A DNA stretch of 17,300 bases from Thermoplasmata archaeon (GTDB lineage: Archaea; Thermoplasmatota; Thermoplasmata; Lutacidiplasmatales; UBA184), in the NCBI GenBank assembly GCA_030043255.1, contig JASHYB010000048.1, forward strand, positions 1 to 17,300, in the 5' to 3' direction. Position 1 is the stretch's first letter. Every line of letters starts with the position of its first letter. The notes beneath the pieces are model-generated. The model saw only the letters and a list, made by a program, of their open reading frames with translations, made no database searches and was not told the origin of the DNA. The position numbers and the translations under genes are program-made. Of the stretch, positions 1 through 5,686 are shown in pieces.

Positions 1-430
1 CCAGCAGCTCACCGATCTTCGCGACGACCTTCTCCCGCTCGGAGAGCAGGTAGACCAGCTGCGGCTCGCCGTGCTCGCCGACGACCCGGTGGAGCTGGGC
101 GAGCTGCTCGAAGACCTCCTGGATGGCCGCCTTCAGCGTCTCGGCGACGTCCAGCGGCGGCGTGGGGCGGAAGAGGATCGGCTTGCCGCCGGTCGGCTGC
201 GCGTAGCCCTTGGCGGCGAGCGACTCGAGGACCTTGTAGGCGCTCGTGCGCGGGATGCCGGCCGCCGCCGCGACGCCGGTCGCGTCCCCGAGCCCCCGGG
301 CGACCAGCGCGATGTAGGCGCGCGCCTCGTACTGGGTCAGGCCGACCTTGCCGAGCACCCCGGCGGCGCGCCGGAACTCCTCGCTGGTCGGGTTGCCGAG
401 GGCGACGGCGGTCTCCTCGACGGACGACAT
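1..430 (-). CDS. TrmB-family transcriptional regulator, C-terminus beyond window
   Basis: A continuous minus-strand frame from the ATG at 430 to the left edge gives 143 residues. Residues about 20-85 form a winged helix typical of TrmB/Sugar-TrmB: LTQYEARAYIALV, then IPRTSAYKVLESLAAKGY as recognition helix, and a wing ending in LFRPTPP. Residues about 93-120 look like the helical linker. The effector domain begins around QLVYLLSEREKVVAKI and is cut off. TrmB proteins are archaeal repressors or activators, often of sugar or energy metabolism, that frequently bind palindromes at their own promoter. A perfect 18-bp palindrome lies 10-27 bases upstream of this start, with a TTAA box just beyond it. 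The ligand cannot be told from the N-terminal half. The family call is firm; the regulon is unknown. Confidence 0.88.
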   Translation of the reverse strand, partial: MSSVEETAVALGNPTSEEFRRAAGVLGKVGLTQYEARAYIALVARGLGDATGVAAAAGIPRTSAYKVLESLAAKGYAQPTGGKPILFRPTPPLDVAETLKAAIQEVFEQLAQLHRVVGEHGEPQLVYLLSEREKVVAKIGELL

Positions 431-439
431 CGGGCCGAC

Positions 440-457
440 CGCCGGAGCGCTCCGGCG
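440..457. promoter_or_regulatory. 18-bp perfect palindrome, candidate TrmB autoregulatory operator
   Basis: CGCCGGAGCGCTCCGGCG is its own reverse complement. It lies between the TTAA box at 462-465 and the ATG at 430, so a bound dimer would cover the expected transcription start of the TrmB-type gene. Autoregulation is inferred from position and family habit. GC-rich DNA yields some palindromes by chance. Confidence 0.45.
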
Positions 458-458
458 C

Positions 459-468
459 GGCTTAACGG
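459..468 (-). promoter_or_regulatory. TATA-like box for the TrmB-type gene
   Basis: TTAA at 462-465 (minus-strand reading CGTTAAGC) is the only AT run close upstream of the ATG at 430. Its centre is about 33 bases before the start codon, allowing at most a very short leader. Confidence 0.45.
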
Positions 469-471
469 CTC

Positions 472-520
472 GGGGACCGCCGCGCAAGCGGCTCGGCGCG
501 CAAGCGGAGCGCCGGTCCCC
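472..520 (+). other. Foldable three-way-junction element with two GCAA tetraloops
   Basis: As plus-strand RNA the closing stem GGGGACCG (472-479) pairs perfectly with CGGTCCCC (513-520). Inside, CCGC-GCAA-GCGG (480-491) is a perfect hairpin. A second hairpin, 492-509, pairs CTC with GAG and CGC with GCG around another GCAA loop with a GG bulge. Only 510-512 is unpaired at the junction. The 11-mer CGCGCAAGCGG occurs twice, 16 bases apart. GNRA loops appear on the plus strand only. Whether it is transcribed is unknown. Confidence 0.35.
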
Positions 521-690
521 GTGCGCCCCGAGGACGGCGGTCGCACGCGACCCGCCGCACCGTGGCGGTACACAAGTTTGATGCAGTAAGTGCGCGAGCC
601 GTCGGCGACGCGCCCCGGGATTCCGTCAGGCACCCCGAGAAACGGCCCCCGCGTCGGCGGCGGTTCCTGGTGATATTTACGGGACACTTG

Positions 691-704
691 CGAACGTTTA
701 TCTT
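691..704 (+). promoter_or_regulatory. TATA-like box TTTAT upstream of a possible small ORF and the 96-aa gene
   Basis: CGTTTATCTT at 695-704 is a good archaeal TATA match in GC-rich surroundings. Its centre (699) is 28 bases before the ATG at 727, the spacing seen at other probable leaderless genes in this window. A second AT box, GATATTTAC (672-680), lies just upstream. Confidence 0.45.
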
Positions 705-726
705 CCCGGCCGGCTCGGAAGCTCCG

Positions 727-900
727 ATGGTCGGCGAAACCCCCTCGCACCTCCCCCGGGTAGAGGGAGCCGCCGACCAGCCCACCTTGCCCGGCGCGCC
801 CGCCCCAGGCGTGCCGGGCTTTCCCCGGGTCAGCCGGGCGCGCCTCGCGGGCCGCCGGTCCATCGTTCGCACCAGCCGTATGGACTTTGTCCGGAGGTAA
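727..900 (+). CDS. Possible leaderless small ORF (57 aa), upstream of the Cys/His small protein
   Basis: ATG at 727 opens 57 codons ending in TAA at 898-900. The product is Pro- and Arg-rich (ends RTSRMDFVRR) and resembles nothing I know. In its favour, the start lies 28 bases after a clear TATA-like box. The frame has about 86 percent G or C in third positions. It also ends two bases before the GTG of the next gene, whose GGAGGT lies inside its last codons. It could be a small protein, or a leader peptide whose translation is coupled to the downstream gene. Against it: no recognisable domain, and short frames are cheap in such DNA. I rate it as a candidate only. Confidence 0.3.
   Translation: MVGETPSHLPRVEGAADQPTLPGAPAPGVPGFPRVSRARLAGRRSIVRTSRMDFVRR
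893..898 (+). promoter_or_regulatory. Shine-Dalgarno GGAGGT deciding the GTG start at 903
   Basis: A full GGAGGT sits four bases before the GTG at 903. No other start in this frame has such a site, so it fixes the start of the 96-aa protein. Confidence 0.7.
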
Positions 901-902
901 AC

Positions 903-1193
903 GTGCCGCTGTACATCGTAGAGCACCGCCACGACGCCGACCGATGCCCGGCGGGCGATCCCAAGATGGCCCCGTTCCTGCTGCAGCTGCTGTCGCCGGC
1001 GGCGGCGAAGACCCGGGGCGTGAACATCCACGCCGAGGCGGTCGAGCGCGGCGGACATCACCTCTACGTGATCGTCGACTCGGCGAACGAGCAGCAGGTC
1101 CGGGAGTACCTGGCCCCCTTCGGCCAGGCCGGAACGCTCCGGGTCGTCGAGGCGTCCACCTGCGAGGACGTGGTGCACCGGGGCGCCTGCTAG
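903..1193 (+). CDS. Uncharacterised 96-aa protein with conserved-looking His/Cys, probable ferredoxin-like alpha/beta fold
   Basis: GTG start with a strong GGAGGT; stop TAG at 1191-1193. The pattern is strand (PLYIVEH), Cys15-Pro loop, long helix (MAPFLLQLLSPAAA), strands (VNIHAEAVE, HHLYVIVDS), helix (EQQVREYLAPFG) and strand (LRVVEASTC). This suggests a small dimeric alpha/beta ferredoxin-like barrel. His8, His10, Cys15, His43, His52, His53, Cys87 and Cys96 could form a metal or redox site, especially VEHRHDADRCP at the N-terminus. I cannot assign a family name with confidence; small uncharacterised DUF families of this fold would be the first place to look. It follows the possible small ORF by two bases and is followed by a strong hairpin, so it may be the end of a short transcript. 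Confidence 0.75.
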   Translation: MPLYIVEHRHDADRCPAGDPKMAPFLLQLLSPAAAKTRGVNIHAEAVERGGHHLYVIVDSANEQQVREYLAPFGQAGTLRVVEASTCEDVVHRGAC

Positions 1194-1200
1194 CGCCCCC

Positions 1201-1229
1201 GAGCGCGTCGGCCCCGGCGGGGCCCGCTC
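1201..1229 (+). terminator. GC-rich hairpin after the 96-aa gene
   Basis: GGCCCC (1210-1215) pairs with GGGGCC (1219-1224) around a 3-base loop. Outside it GAGCG (1201-1205) pairs with CGCTC (1225-1229), with a 4-base bulge on one side. It begins eight bases after the stop codon. There is no T-tract, so it is at most a processing or pausing element. Confidence 0.3.
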
Positions 1230-1272
1230 GGAAGACGGATAGGTCGCCGACGCTACGACGGTCGGACCCCGG

Positions 1273-1638
1273 ATGAGCGACGAGAGCGACCGCCGCCTCG
1301 GCGGGCTGCTGGGCATCCTCGGGGCCGTGCTCATCGCCCTCGAGGCGATCGTCGACCTGGTCCGCGGGGTCGTCTACCTGGCGATCGGGCGCGGGGCGTT
1401 CGGGCTGGGCGCGTTCAGCGAGGCGCTCATCCTGATCGTCTTCGCCGTGCTGGTCGCCGTCTTCGCCGTGCTCGGGAGCCGGCGCCGCGAGTCCCGGGCC
1501 ACCGTCGCCGGCGCGGTGCTGATCGTCCTGGTCGTCGTCGGCTGGCTCGGGCTGGGCGTCGCCTCCGGCCTGCTCGCGCTCCTCGGCCTGCTGCTGGTGC
1601 TGGTCGCCGGCGTCGTCTTCCTCGTCGCCGGACGCTGA
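1273..1638 (+). CDS. Four-helix integral membrane protein, function unknown
   Basis: ATG at 1273, 121 residues. After a charged N-terminus (MSDESDRR) come four hydrophobic stretches: about 9-38 (GLLGILGAVLIALEAIVDLV and on), 45-66 (FSEALILIVFAVLVAVFAVL), 75-95 and 98-119. A basic loop GSRRRESR separates helices 2 and 3. No catalytic motif is visible. It resembles small DUF-type membrane proteins often found beside RDD or stress proteins, but I cannot name a family. The downstream RDD-domain gene begins 75 bases later on the same strand with its own TATA-like box, so they may be co-regulated rather than one operon. GGATAGG at 1237-1243 is a weak TATA candidate 33 bases before the ATG; no Shine-Dalgarno is seen. 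Confidence 0.75.
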   Translation: MSDESDRRLGGLLGILGAVLIALEAIVDLVRGVVYLAIGRGAFGLGAFSEALILIVFAVLVAVFAVLGSRRRESRATVAGAVLIVLVVVGWLGLGVASGLLALLGLLLVLVAGVVFLVAGR

Positions 1639-1658
1639 CGCGGGGGCCGGGCGCCTCC

Positions 1659-1669
1659 CAAAGGCTTAC
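1659..1669 (+). promoter_or_regulatory. Promoter box CAAAGGCTTA of the RDD-domain gene
   Basis: TTA at 1666-1668 is 47 bases before the TTG start, predicting transcription from about 1693 and a leader of about 20 bases that contains the GGAGGT (1703-1708). The hexamer CAAAGG just upstream recurs at the tRNA-Leu and alba promoters. Confidence 0.5.
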
Positions 1670-1713
1670 GGCGGGTCCCGGGCTTTCGCGGGTCCGGCCC
1701 CCGGAGGTCAGGC

Positions 1714-3528
1714 TTGGTCGCACCGGACGTGCTGTCGTTGGACATCAGCGCGGTCGCCATCTCGACCGCGCTGCCGGGGGCGGCCTGGGCGATGCTGTTC
1801 GCGCTGGCCTGGCGCTACCCGACGTTCGCCGAGAGCCTGGGGCTCGGGCGGCGGGCGTTCTGGCTGCTGCTGCCGGGAGCGCTCCTCGCCTCGTTCGCCC
1901 TCCTGCCGCTCACCCCGGTCTCCAACGACATCCTCGCCGTGAGCTTCGCCGGCGCGGTCTTCCCGCTCGCCGTCGGGATCCTGACGCTGGAGCGCGTCGC
2001 CCCGCCGCTGCGGCGGACCGCGGCGCGCCTGTTCGCCTTCCTCGGCGGGGAGACCGCGCTCTTGCTCGCGGTCGTCCTGCTGGCGGACGCGGGCCGGCTC
2101 GGCGCCAACCCCTGGCCGGCCGAGCTCGCGCTCGTCGCCGGGCTGGCCGCGGCGGTCGCGCTCGTGGCAATCGGGGTCGAAGGCCGGGAGGGGACGGGCG
2201 CCGGGCGCGTGGTCGCCGGCGTGGTCGGGCTGACGACGGTCACCCTGGTGCTCACCTTCGCCACCGCCCGGGCGATCCCGGGCGTCGGCATCTCCGAGGG
2301 GTTCCCGTACTACCTCATCCCCCCGATGGTCGCGGGGGCGCTCGCCGTCCTCGCCGCGCCGCTGATCGTGCCGGGTCAGGAGGGCTTCGCGCTCCCCATC
2401 GGCTTCTTCGTCGGCGGGTGGGGGGTGGTGCTCGGCGCGGACGTCCTCTGGGAGCCGCCGCTCTACGTGGGCGGACCCTCCGGGCTCTACGCCATCGGCG
2501 GCGCCGGGGTCCTGGACCTGGTCTACCTGTCGGCGTTCCTCGGGCTGCTCGCCGCCTGGGGATCGCATCGCCTGCTCGGCCGGGGGTACGCCCCGGTCGG
2601 CGCGCCCCTCCCGCACGAGCCGGTGAGCCCCACCGGACGGCTGCGCGAGGCGTACGTCCGGGGCGTCGAGGGCGCGACCAACGCCTCGCTGGAGGCGTCG
2701 GCCGGCGCCGCCCGCGCCGCGGCGCTCCAGGCCCGTCGCCTGCTGGGCCAGGACCCGACGGTCGGAGGCCGGCCGTGGGACGGGCTCGCGGTCCCGGGCT
2801 GGGTGGTGAGCGACCAGGCGAACCTGGACGGGGTCGCCCGCGCCGGGTCGACCGACCCGCGGGAGGCGGTCCGGGCCTGGGTCACCGCCCGAGCGCTCGT
2901 CCGGCTCGGCGCCCACTACTCCCAGGCGCGCTTCGCCTCGCTCCTGGAGCGGCTGGTCGCCTTCGTCATCGACGTCGCGCTGCTGGCCGGGCTCGGGGCG
3001 GCGGTCTTCGTCGCGATCGTCGCGGCCACCCCGGGCGGGCTCGACGGGGCGCTGTCGTCCGTCGCGCTGAACACCGGGATCTACGCGTTCGTCGCGTTCT
3101 CGCTGCTCTACTTCGCGCTCACCGAGCTCTGGACCGGGGCGACCGTCGGCAAGTGGATCCTGCGCATCGAGGTGCGCGACCGCGCGCTGCGCCCGGTCAG
3201 CGGGCTCGCGTCGTTCCTGCGGAACTCCCCGCTGCTGCCGGCGATGACGTTCGTCTCCTTCGGGGTCGCGCTCTCCGTCGTGGTGCTGATGCGCGGGCTC
3301 GGCGGCAGCGCCGACCTCATCGGCCTCGGGACGCTCGCGGTGCTGAGCATCGGCCTGTTCGTCGTCGTCGGCGTCGGGCTCGCCGGGGTGGTCGGGGTCC
3401 TCGCGATCGCCCTGACGGCCGAACGGCAGCGGCTCGGCGACCTCTGGGCCGGGACCTGGGTGCTCCGCCGGGCTAGCGCGGCGCGCCCTCCGCCTTCGGG
3501 GGCGATGGGGCCGCCCCGCTCTTGGTGA
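1714..3528 (+). CDS. Polytopic membrane protein with C-terminal RDD domain
   Basis: The best start is TTG at 1714, five bases after GGAGGT (1703-1708); 604 residues. The first 290 residues are a bundle of roughly eight or nine hydrophobic helices. The segment LTPVSNDILAVSFAGAVFPL (around residues 64-83) recalls the DUF1614 family, a loose resemblance only. An Ala-rich hydrophilic helical linker (about 300-400) carries SPTGRLREAYVRGVEGATNA. From about 405 an RDD domain follows: ARFASLLERLVAFVIDVALL, then GATVGKWILRIEVRDRAL (about 475-492), further helices, and the closing QRLGDLWAGTWVLRR (about 571-585). RDD domains are membrane modules of mostly unknown function; some are linked to ion transport or osmotic stress. 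The 3' end overlaps alba by 56 bases on the opposite strand. The last 18 residues after WVLRR look non-conserved and lie wholly inside that overlap. Confidence 0.82.
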   Translation: MVAPDVLSLDISAVAISTALPGAAWAMLFALAWRYPTFAESLGLGRRAFWLLLPGALLASFALLPLTPVSNDILAVSFAGAVFPLAVGILTLERVAPPLRRTAARLFAFLGGETALLLAVVLLADAGRLGANPWPAELALVAGLAAAVALVAIGVEGREGTGAGRVVAGVVGLTTVTLVLTFATARAIPGVGISEGFPYYLIPPMVAGALAVLAAPLIVPGQEGFALPIGFFVGGWGVVLGADVLWEPPLYVGGPSGLYAIGGAGVLDLVYLSAFLGLLAAWGSHRLLGRGYAPVGAPLPHEPVSPTGRLREAYVRGVEGATNASLEASAGAARAAALQARRLLGQDPTVGGRPWDGLAVPGWVVSDQANLDGVARAGSTDPREAVRAWVTARALVRLGAHYSQARFASLLERLVAFVIDVALLAGLGAAVFVAIVAATPGGLDGALSSVALNTGIYAFVAFSLLYFALTELWTGATVGKWILRIEVRDRALRPVSGLASFLRNSPLLPAMTFVSFGVALSVVVLMRGLGGSADLIGLGTLAVLSIGLFVVVGVGLAGVVGVLAIALTAERQRLGDLWAGTWVLRRASAARPPPSGAMGPPRSW

Positions 3529-3802
3529 GCGGGATCGCGATCGACGAGACGTTCGCCTCGCGCCCCTCGCGGTTGGTCAGGCGCTCGGTGTCGATGGAGA
3601 TCGCGCCGATCTCGACCTGGCCCTCCAGGAACCGGCGGCGGACGACCTCGACGACGTCCACCGCCTTGCCGATGGCGTTGCCCCGGGCCTTGACGACGAC
3701 CGGACCGGCGCCGGAGTTGAGCTGCGTGACGACCTGGAAGACGTAGGTCATCGTCGGCTTCAGGCCGATGAAGACGACCGGCCCCCGCGCGTCGCCGTCC
3801 AT
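3473..3802 (-). CDS. albA: DNA/RNA-binding chromatin protein Alba
   Basis: ATG at 3802 gives 109 residues. The Alba fold is plain: VVFIGLKPTMTYVFQVVTQL (9-28), the RNA/DNA-binding strand VVVKARGNAIGKAVDVVEVV (35-54), RRRFLEGQVEIGAISIDTE and the C-terminal strand NVSSIAIPLTK (84-94). Lys15 in GLKP corresponds to the conserved Lys pair of Sulfolobus Alba, here with Leu at the first position. Alba coats DNA and RNA as dimers and can be regulated by acetylation of that lysine. A Pro/Ala tail of about 15 residues (SGAAPSPPKAEGAPR) follows the core. An in-frame upstream ATG at 3859 would add 19 Arg/Pro-rich residues. I reject it because CTTGTAGG, the TATA-like box, is centred 26 bases before 3802 as in other leaderless genes here. 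Its stop (TAG within CTAG 3473-3476) lies inside the convergent RDD gene. Confidence 0.93.
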   Translation of the reverse strand: MDGDARGPVVFIGLKPTMTYVFQVVTQLNSGAGPVVVKARGNAIGKAVDVVEVVRRRFLEGQVEIGAISIDTERLTNREGREANVSSIAIPLTKSGAAPSPPKAEGAPR

Positions 3803-3824
3803 GGGTCGGCGGCACCGAGCCGGC

Positions 3825-3838
3825 CTACAAGGCCTTTG
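3825..3838 (-). promoter_or_regulatory. TATA-like box of alba
   Basis: Minus-strand reading CAAAGGCCTTGTAGG. The TTGTA core (3826-3830) is 26 bases before the alba ATG with no Shine-Dalgarno between, predicting a leaderless transcript. CAAAGG (3833-3838) is shared with the tRNA-Leu and RDD promoters. Confidence 0.5.
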
Positions 3839-3917
3839 TCGCCGGACCCGGCGCGGCACGACGCCGGCCGCCGCGCCGGCACCGGCGTCCGGCCGCGCGA
3901 GCGGCGCCTCGGGCTCA

Positions 3918-3928
3918 CAAAGGTTAAT
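3918..3928 (+). promoter_or_regulatory. Promoter box CAAAGGTTAAT of tRNA-Leu
   Basis: TTAA (3924-3927) is centred about 34 bases before the mature tRNA 5' end, the distance expected for a TATA box plus a few leader bases. It is a good calibration point for what a promoter looks like in this genome. Confidence 0.6.
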
Positions 3929-3959
3929 GGCCGGGCCCCGTACGCGCGCACCGGGTTCT

Positions 3960-4044
3960 GCAGGGGTGGCCCAGCTTGGTCAAAGGCGCCAGGTTGAGGT
4001 CCTGGTCTCGTAGGAGTTCGTGAGTTCAAATCTCACCCCCTGCA
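3960..4044 (+). tRNA. tRNA-Leu, anticodon GAG
   Basis: The full cloverleaf can be drawn by hand. Acceptor GCAGGGG (3960-3966) pairs with CCCCTGC (4037-4043), with discriminator A4044. Anticodon stem CCAGG/CCTGG encloses loop TTGAGGT, giving anticodon GAG at 3996-3998, which reads CUC and CUU. A type-II variable arm (CTC...GAG) confirms Leu. T-stem GTGAG/CTCAC holds the loop TTCAAAT. Total 85 nt, no intron, and CCA is not encoded (TCC follows). CUC is the commonest Leu codon in the surrounding genes along with CUG, so this is probably a major isoacceptor. It stands alone between alba and the zinc-ribbon/coiled-coil gene, with its own promoter. Confidence 0.97.
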
Positions 4045-4096
4045 TCCCCCGGTCCCCGCCGACGCGCCCGGAAGAACGGAGCGCCTGCGCCGGTTC

Positions 4097-4105
4097 ACGT
4101 TAAGC
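4097..4105 (+). promoter_or_regulatory. TATA-like box of the zinc-ribbon/coiled-coil gene
   Basis: CACGTTAAGC with TTAA at 4100-4103 is centred 31-32 bases before the ATG at 4133. No Shine-Dalgarno lies between, so a leaderless or near-leaderless mRNA is likely. Confidence 0.5.
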
Positions 4106-4132
4106 CCCCGGTCCCCCTTGTTTCCTGCGGCG

Positions 4133-5071
4133 ATGGCGAGCCGGACCGTGAGCTGCCCCGCCTGCGGCGCCCCGGTCCCGCCGGGCGTGCGGAGCTGCGT
4201 CGTCTGCCGCGCCCCGCTCGTGCCGGCGGGCGCCGGCGGGGGGAACGACCCGGGCGCCTCCCGGGGCTCGCGGGTTCCGGAGAACCCGTTCGCCACCGAC
4301 CTGAACCGACGCCTGGCGCGACTGGCGCAGTGGAGCGAGGCCTCCGAACCGCTGGGCGTCGCCGTCCCGCGCCTGCCGCCCTGGGCCGAGGAGGTCGCGG
4401 TGCGCTCGCGCACCCCGGAGCCGTGGGCCGAGGTGGTCCGTGCGGTGGAGCGGCTCGCGCAGCGGCGCATCGTCGAGGCGTTCGACCGCTGGGAGGAGCG
4501 CACGACGGCGCGGATCGGGCGGCTGGAGGCCTACGCGGTCGACAGCCGCCTCGAGCGGAGCCAGGTGGAGGACGCTGTGCACGCCGCCCGGCTCGGCGAC
4601 GTCGCGCAGGCCCTCGCCACCTTCCAGCAGGTCGATCGGGTCGTCGCGCTCAAGGAGCGGCACCTCGACCAGGCCCGGGGGGAGCTGGAAGGGCTGCTCG
4701 CGTTCCTGCGGGACCTGGAGGCCCTCGGCGTGGTCGACGCCTCCGAGCCCGGCGAGGTCGCCGGTGAACTGGAGCGCGAGCTGCGCACCGGTCGGCTGGC
4801 GCCGCTCAAGCGCCGACTGCGCCTGTTGCGGACCCAGGCGGTCGAGCGGCTCACCGAGGCGCTGCCCGCCCAGGTCCGGGAGGTCGGCGACCGGGTGGCC
4901 GCCGAACCCCGCGGCGACAACGGCTACGACGCGGAGGCGCTCGAACTGGCGGTCGCGACGCGGGCGATCCTCGCCGGCCGCCCCGAGGAGGGGGTCCGGC
5001 GCCTGCGCGCGCTGCGCGAGGCCCGCGGCCTATCGATGGCGCCGGTCGAGCGGACCGGACCGGCGGCCTAG
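4133..5071 (+). CDS. Zinc-ribbon protein with long helical/coiled-coil region, function unknown
   Basis: ATG at 4133 gives 312 residues. An in-frame TTG at 4118 lies too close to the TATA-like box to be likely. Residues 8-25 form a short CxxC...CxxC ribbon (Cys8, Cys11, Cys22, Cys25; SCPACGAP and SCVVCRAP). A Gly/Pro linker follows. From about 60 to 300 the protein is almost all charged amphipathic helix, for example EPWAEVVRAVERLAQRRIVEAF, GDVAQALATFQQVDRVVALK and RLAPLKRRLRLLRTQAVERL. No membrane segment and no enzymatic motif are visible. The architecture, a zinc ribbon followed by TPR-like or coiled-coil helices, is common in archaeal scaffolding or regulatory proteins; nothing more specific is supported. 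Its TAG stop shares the tetramer CTAG with the stop of the convergent acetyltransferase gene. Confidence 0.8.
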   Translation: MASRTVSCPACGAPVPPGVRSCVVCRAPLVPAGAGGGNDPGASRGSRVPENPFATDLNRRLARLAQWSEASEPLGVAVPRLPPWAEEVAVRSRTPEPWAEVVRAVERLAQRRIVEAFDRWEERTTARIGRLEAYAVDSRLERSQVEDAVHAARLGDVAQALATFQQVDRVVALKERHLDQARGELEGLLAFLRDLEALGVVDASEPGEVAGELERELRTGRLAPLKRRLRLLRTQAVERLTEALPAQVREVGDRVAAEPRGDNGYDAEALELAVATRAILAGRPEEGVRRLRALREARGLSMAPVERTGPAA

Positions 5072-5619
5072 CCGAGGACCCGCTCGAAGAAGCGGATGTC
5101 CTCGCCGTACTCGTGCCGGTGCAACAGGCCGCTCTCGACGAAGCCGAGCTTGCGGAACAGCTGCGCCGCCCCTTGGAACCGGGCGAGCGGGTCGGTCCAG
5201 ACGGTGGCGGCGTTCGAGTGCCGGGCCCAGTCGACGGCCGCGTGCACGAGGCCGGTGGCGGCCCCCTGGCGCCGGCCCTCCGGGTCGACGGCGAGATGGA
5301 CGAGACGGCAGGCGCCGTGCCGCAGCTCGCAGCCGACGACCCCGATCAGGTGGCCGTTGCGCCGCGCGGCGAAGTACGTCACCCCCTCCATCCAGCTGGT
5401 GAACTCGAGCGGGGCCGGCTGCCAGGCCTTCGCGAGCTCGTTCGGCAGCCCGGCCTCCGCCTCCCAGACCTTCTTGTACAGCGAGCAGATCGCCGGGATG
5501 TCCTGGTGGGTCACCCGTTCGACGGAGAACTCCGCCGCCGGTTTCCCGTTCGACGACGCGGCGCGCTCGGCTCGCCGGTCCGACCCTTGGTCCGTTGCCA
5601 CGCTGGGTCCCCCGGTCAA
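5068..5619 (-). CDS. GNAT-family N-acetyltransferase
   Basis: Up to 183 residues from a TTG at 5619; a GTG at 5601 preceded by GGGGGA is an equal or better start, giving 177 residues. The GNAT fold runs from about residue 30 to the end: FSVERVTHQDIPAICSLYKK, then VTYFAARRNGHLIGVVGCEL. Motif A is CRLVHLAVDPEGRRQGAATG (about 104-123), holding the acetyl-CoA pyrophosphate loop RRQGAA. Motif B is RFQGAAQLFRKLGFVESG. The motif A glycine pattern is RRQGAA, where R/QxxGxG/A is usual, so it is likely active. The first 28 residues are polar and unconserved-looking. The substrate is unknown; candidates are protein N-termini, lysines (Alba is encoded nearby) or small amines. It lies 67 bases downstream of asnS on the same strand and may be read from the tfs promoter. 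Confidence 0.85.
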   Translation of the reverse strand: MTGGPSVATDQGSDRRAERAASSNGKPAAEFSVERVTHQDIPAICSLYKKVWEAEAGLPNELAKAWQPAPLEFTSWMEGVTYFAARRNGHLIGVVGCELRHGACRLVHLAVDPEGRRQGAATGLVHAAVDWARHSNAATVWTDPLARFQGAAQLFRKLGFVESGLLHRHEYGEDIRFFERVLG

Positions 5620-5686
5620 CGAGTGAGCGCTGAGACGCTCGACCGCTCTTGAATCTTGCTTCGTCGGCCGCGGGCCGCCGGTCCGC

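Larger units (their letters stand above)
431..902. other. 470-bp interval without an established gene
   Basis: This is the only gene-poor stretch over 300 bases. It holds the TrmB promoter and palindrome (440-466), a foldable element (472-520), and a bulged hairpin at about 536-555. It also has two AT-rich boxes (671-680 and 696-704) that stand out from the GC-rich background, and a possible small ORF (727-900). I looked for and did not find RNase P RNA (no GAGGAAAGTC-like core), a 7S RNA signature or C/D-box pairs. Confidence 0.6.

Noticed and set aside
431..726. RNase P RNA, 7S RNA or a C/D-box sRNA in the gap
   Set aside because: None of the universally conserved core sequences is present; only local hairpins are.
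1708..2916. 402-codon minus-strand frame opposite the RDD gene
   Set aside because: Low-complexity charged translation with no motif; the opposite strand has convincing transmembrane helices and an RDD domain.
2418..3476. 352-codon plus-strand frame inside the RDD gene
   Set aside because: Arg/Ala/Gly-rich shadow in another frame; the RDD motifs are in the gene frame throughout.
3803..3859. 19-residue N-terminal extension of Alba from the ATG at 3859
   Set aside because: The extension (MPRRVRRQRPCRPARCRRP) would span the TATA-like box, and Alba proteins begin close to the VVFIG strand.
5625..5640. Hairpin GAGCG-N6-CGCTC between asnS and the acetyltransferase gene
   Set aside because: Only five base pairs and no T-tract; not distinguishable from background at this GC content.
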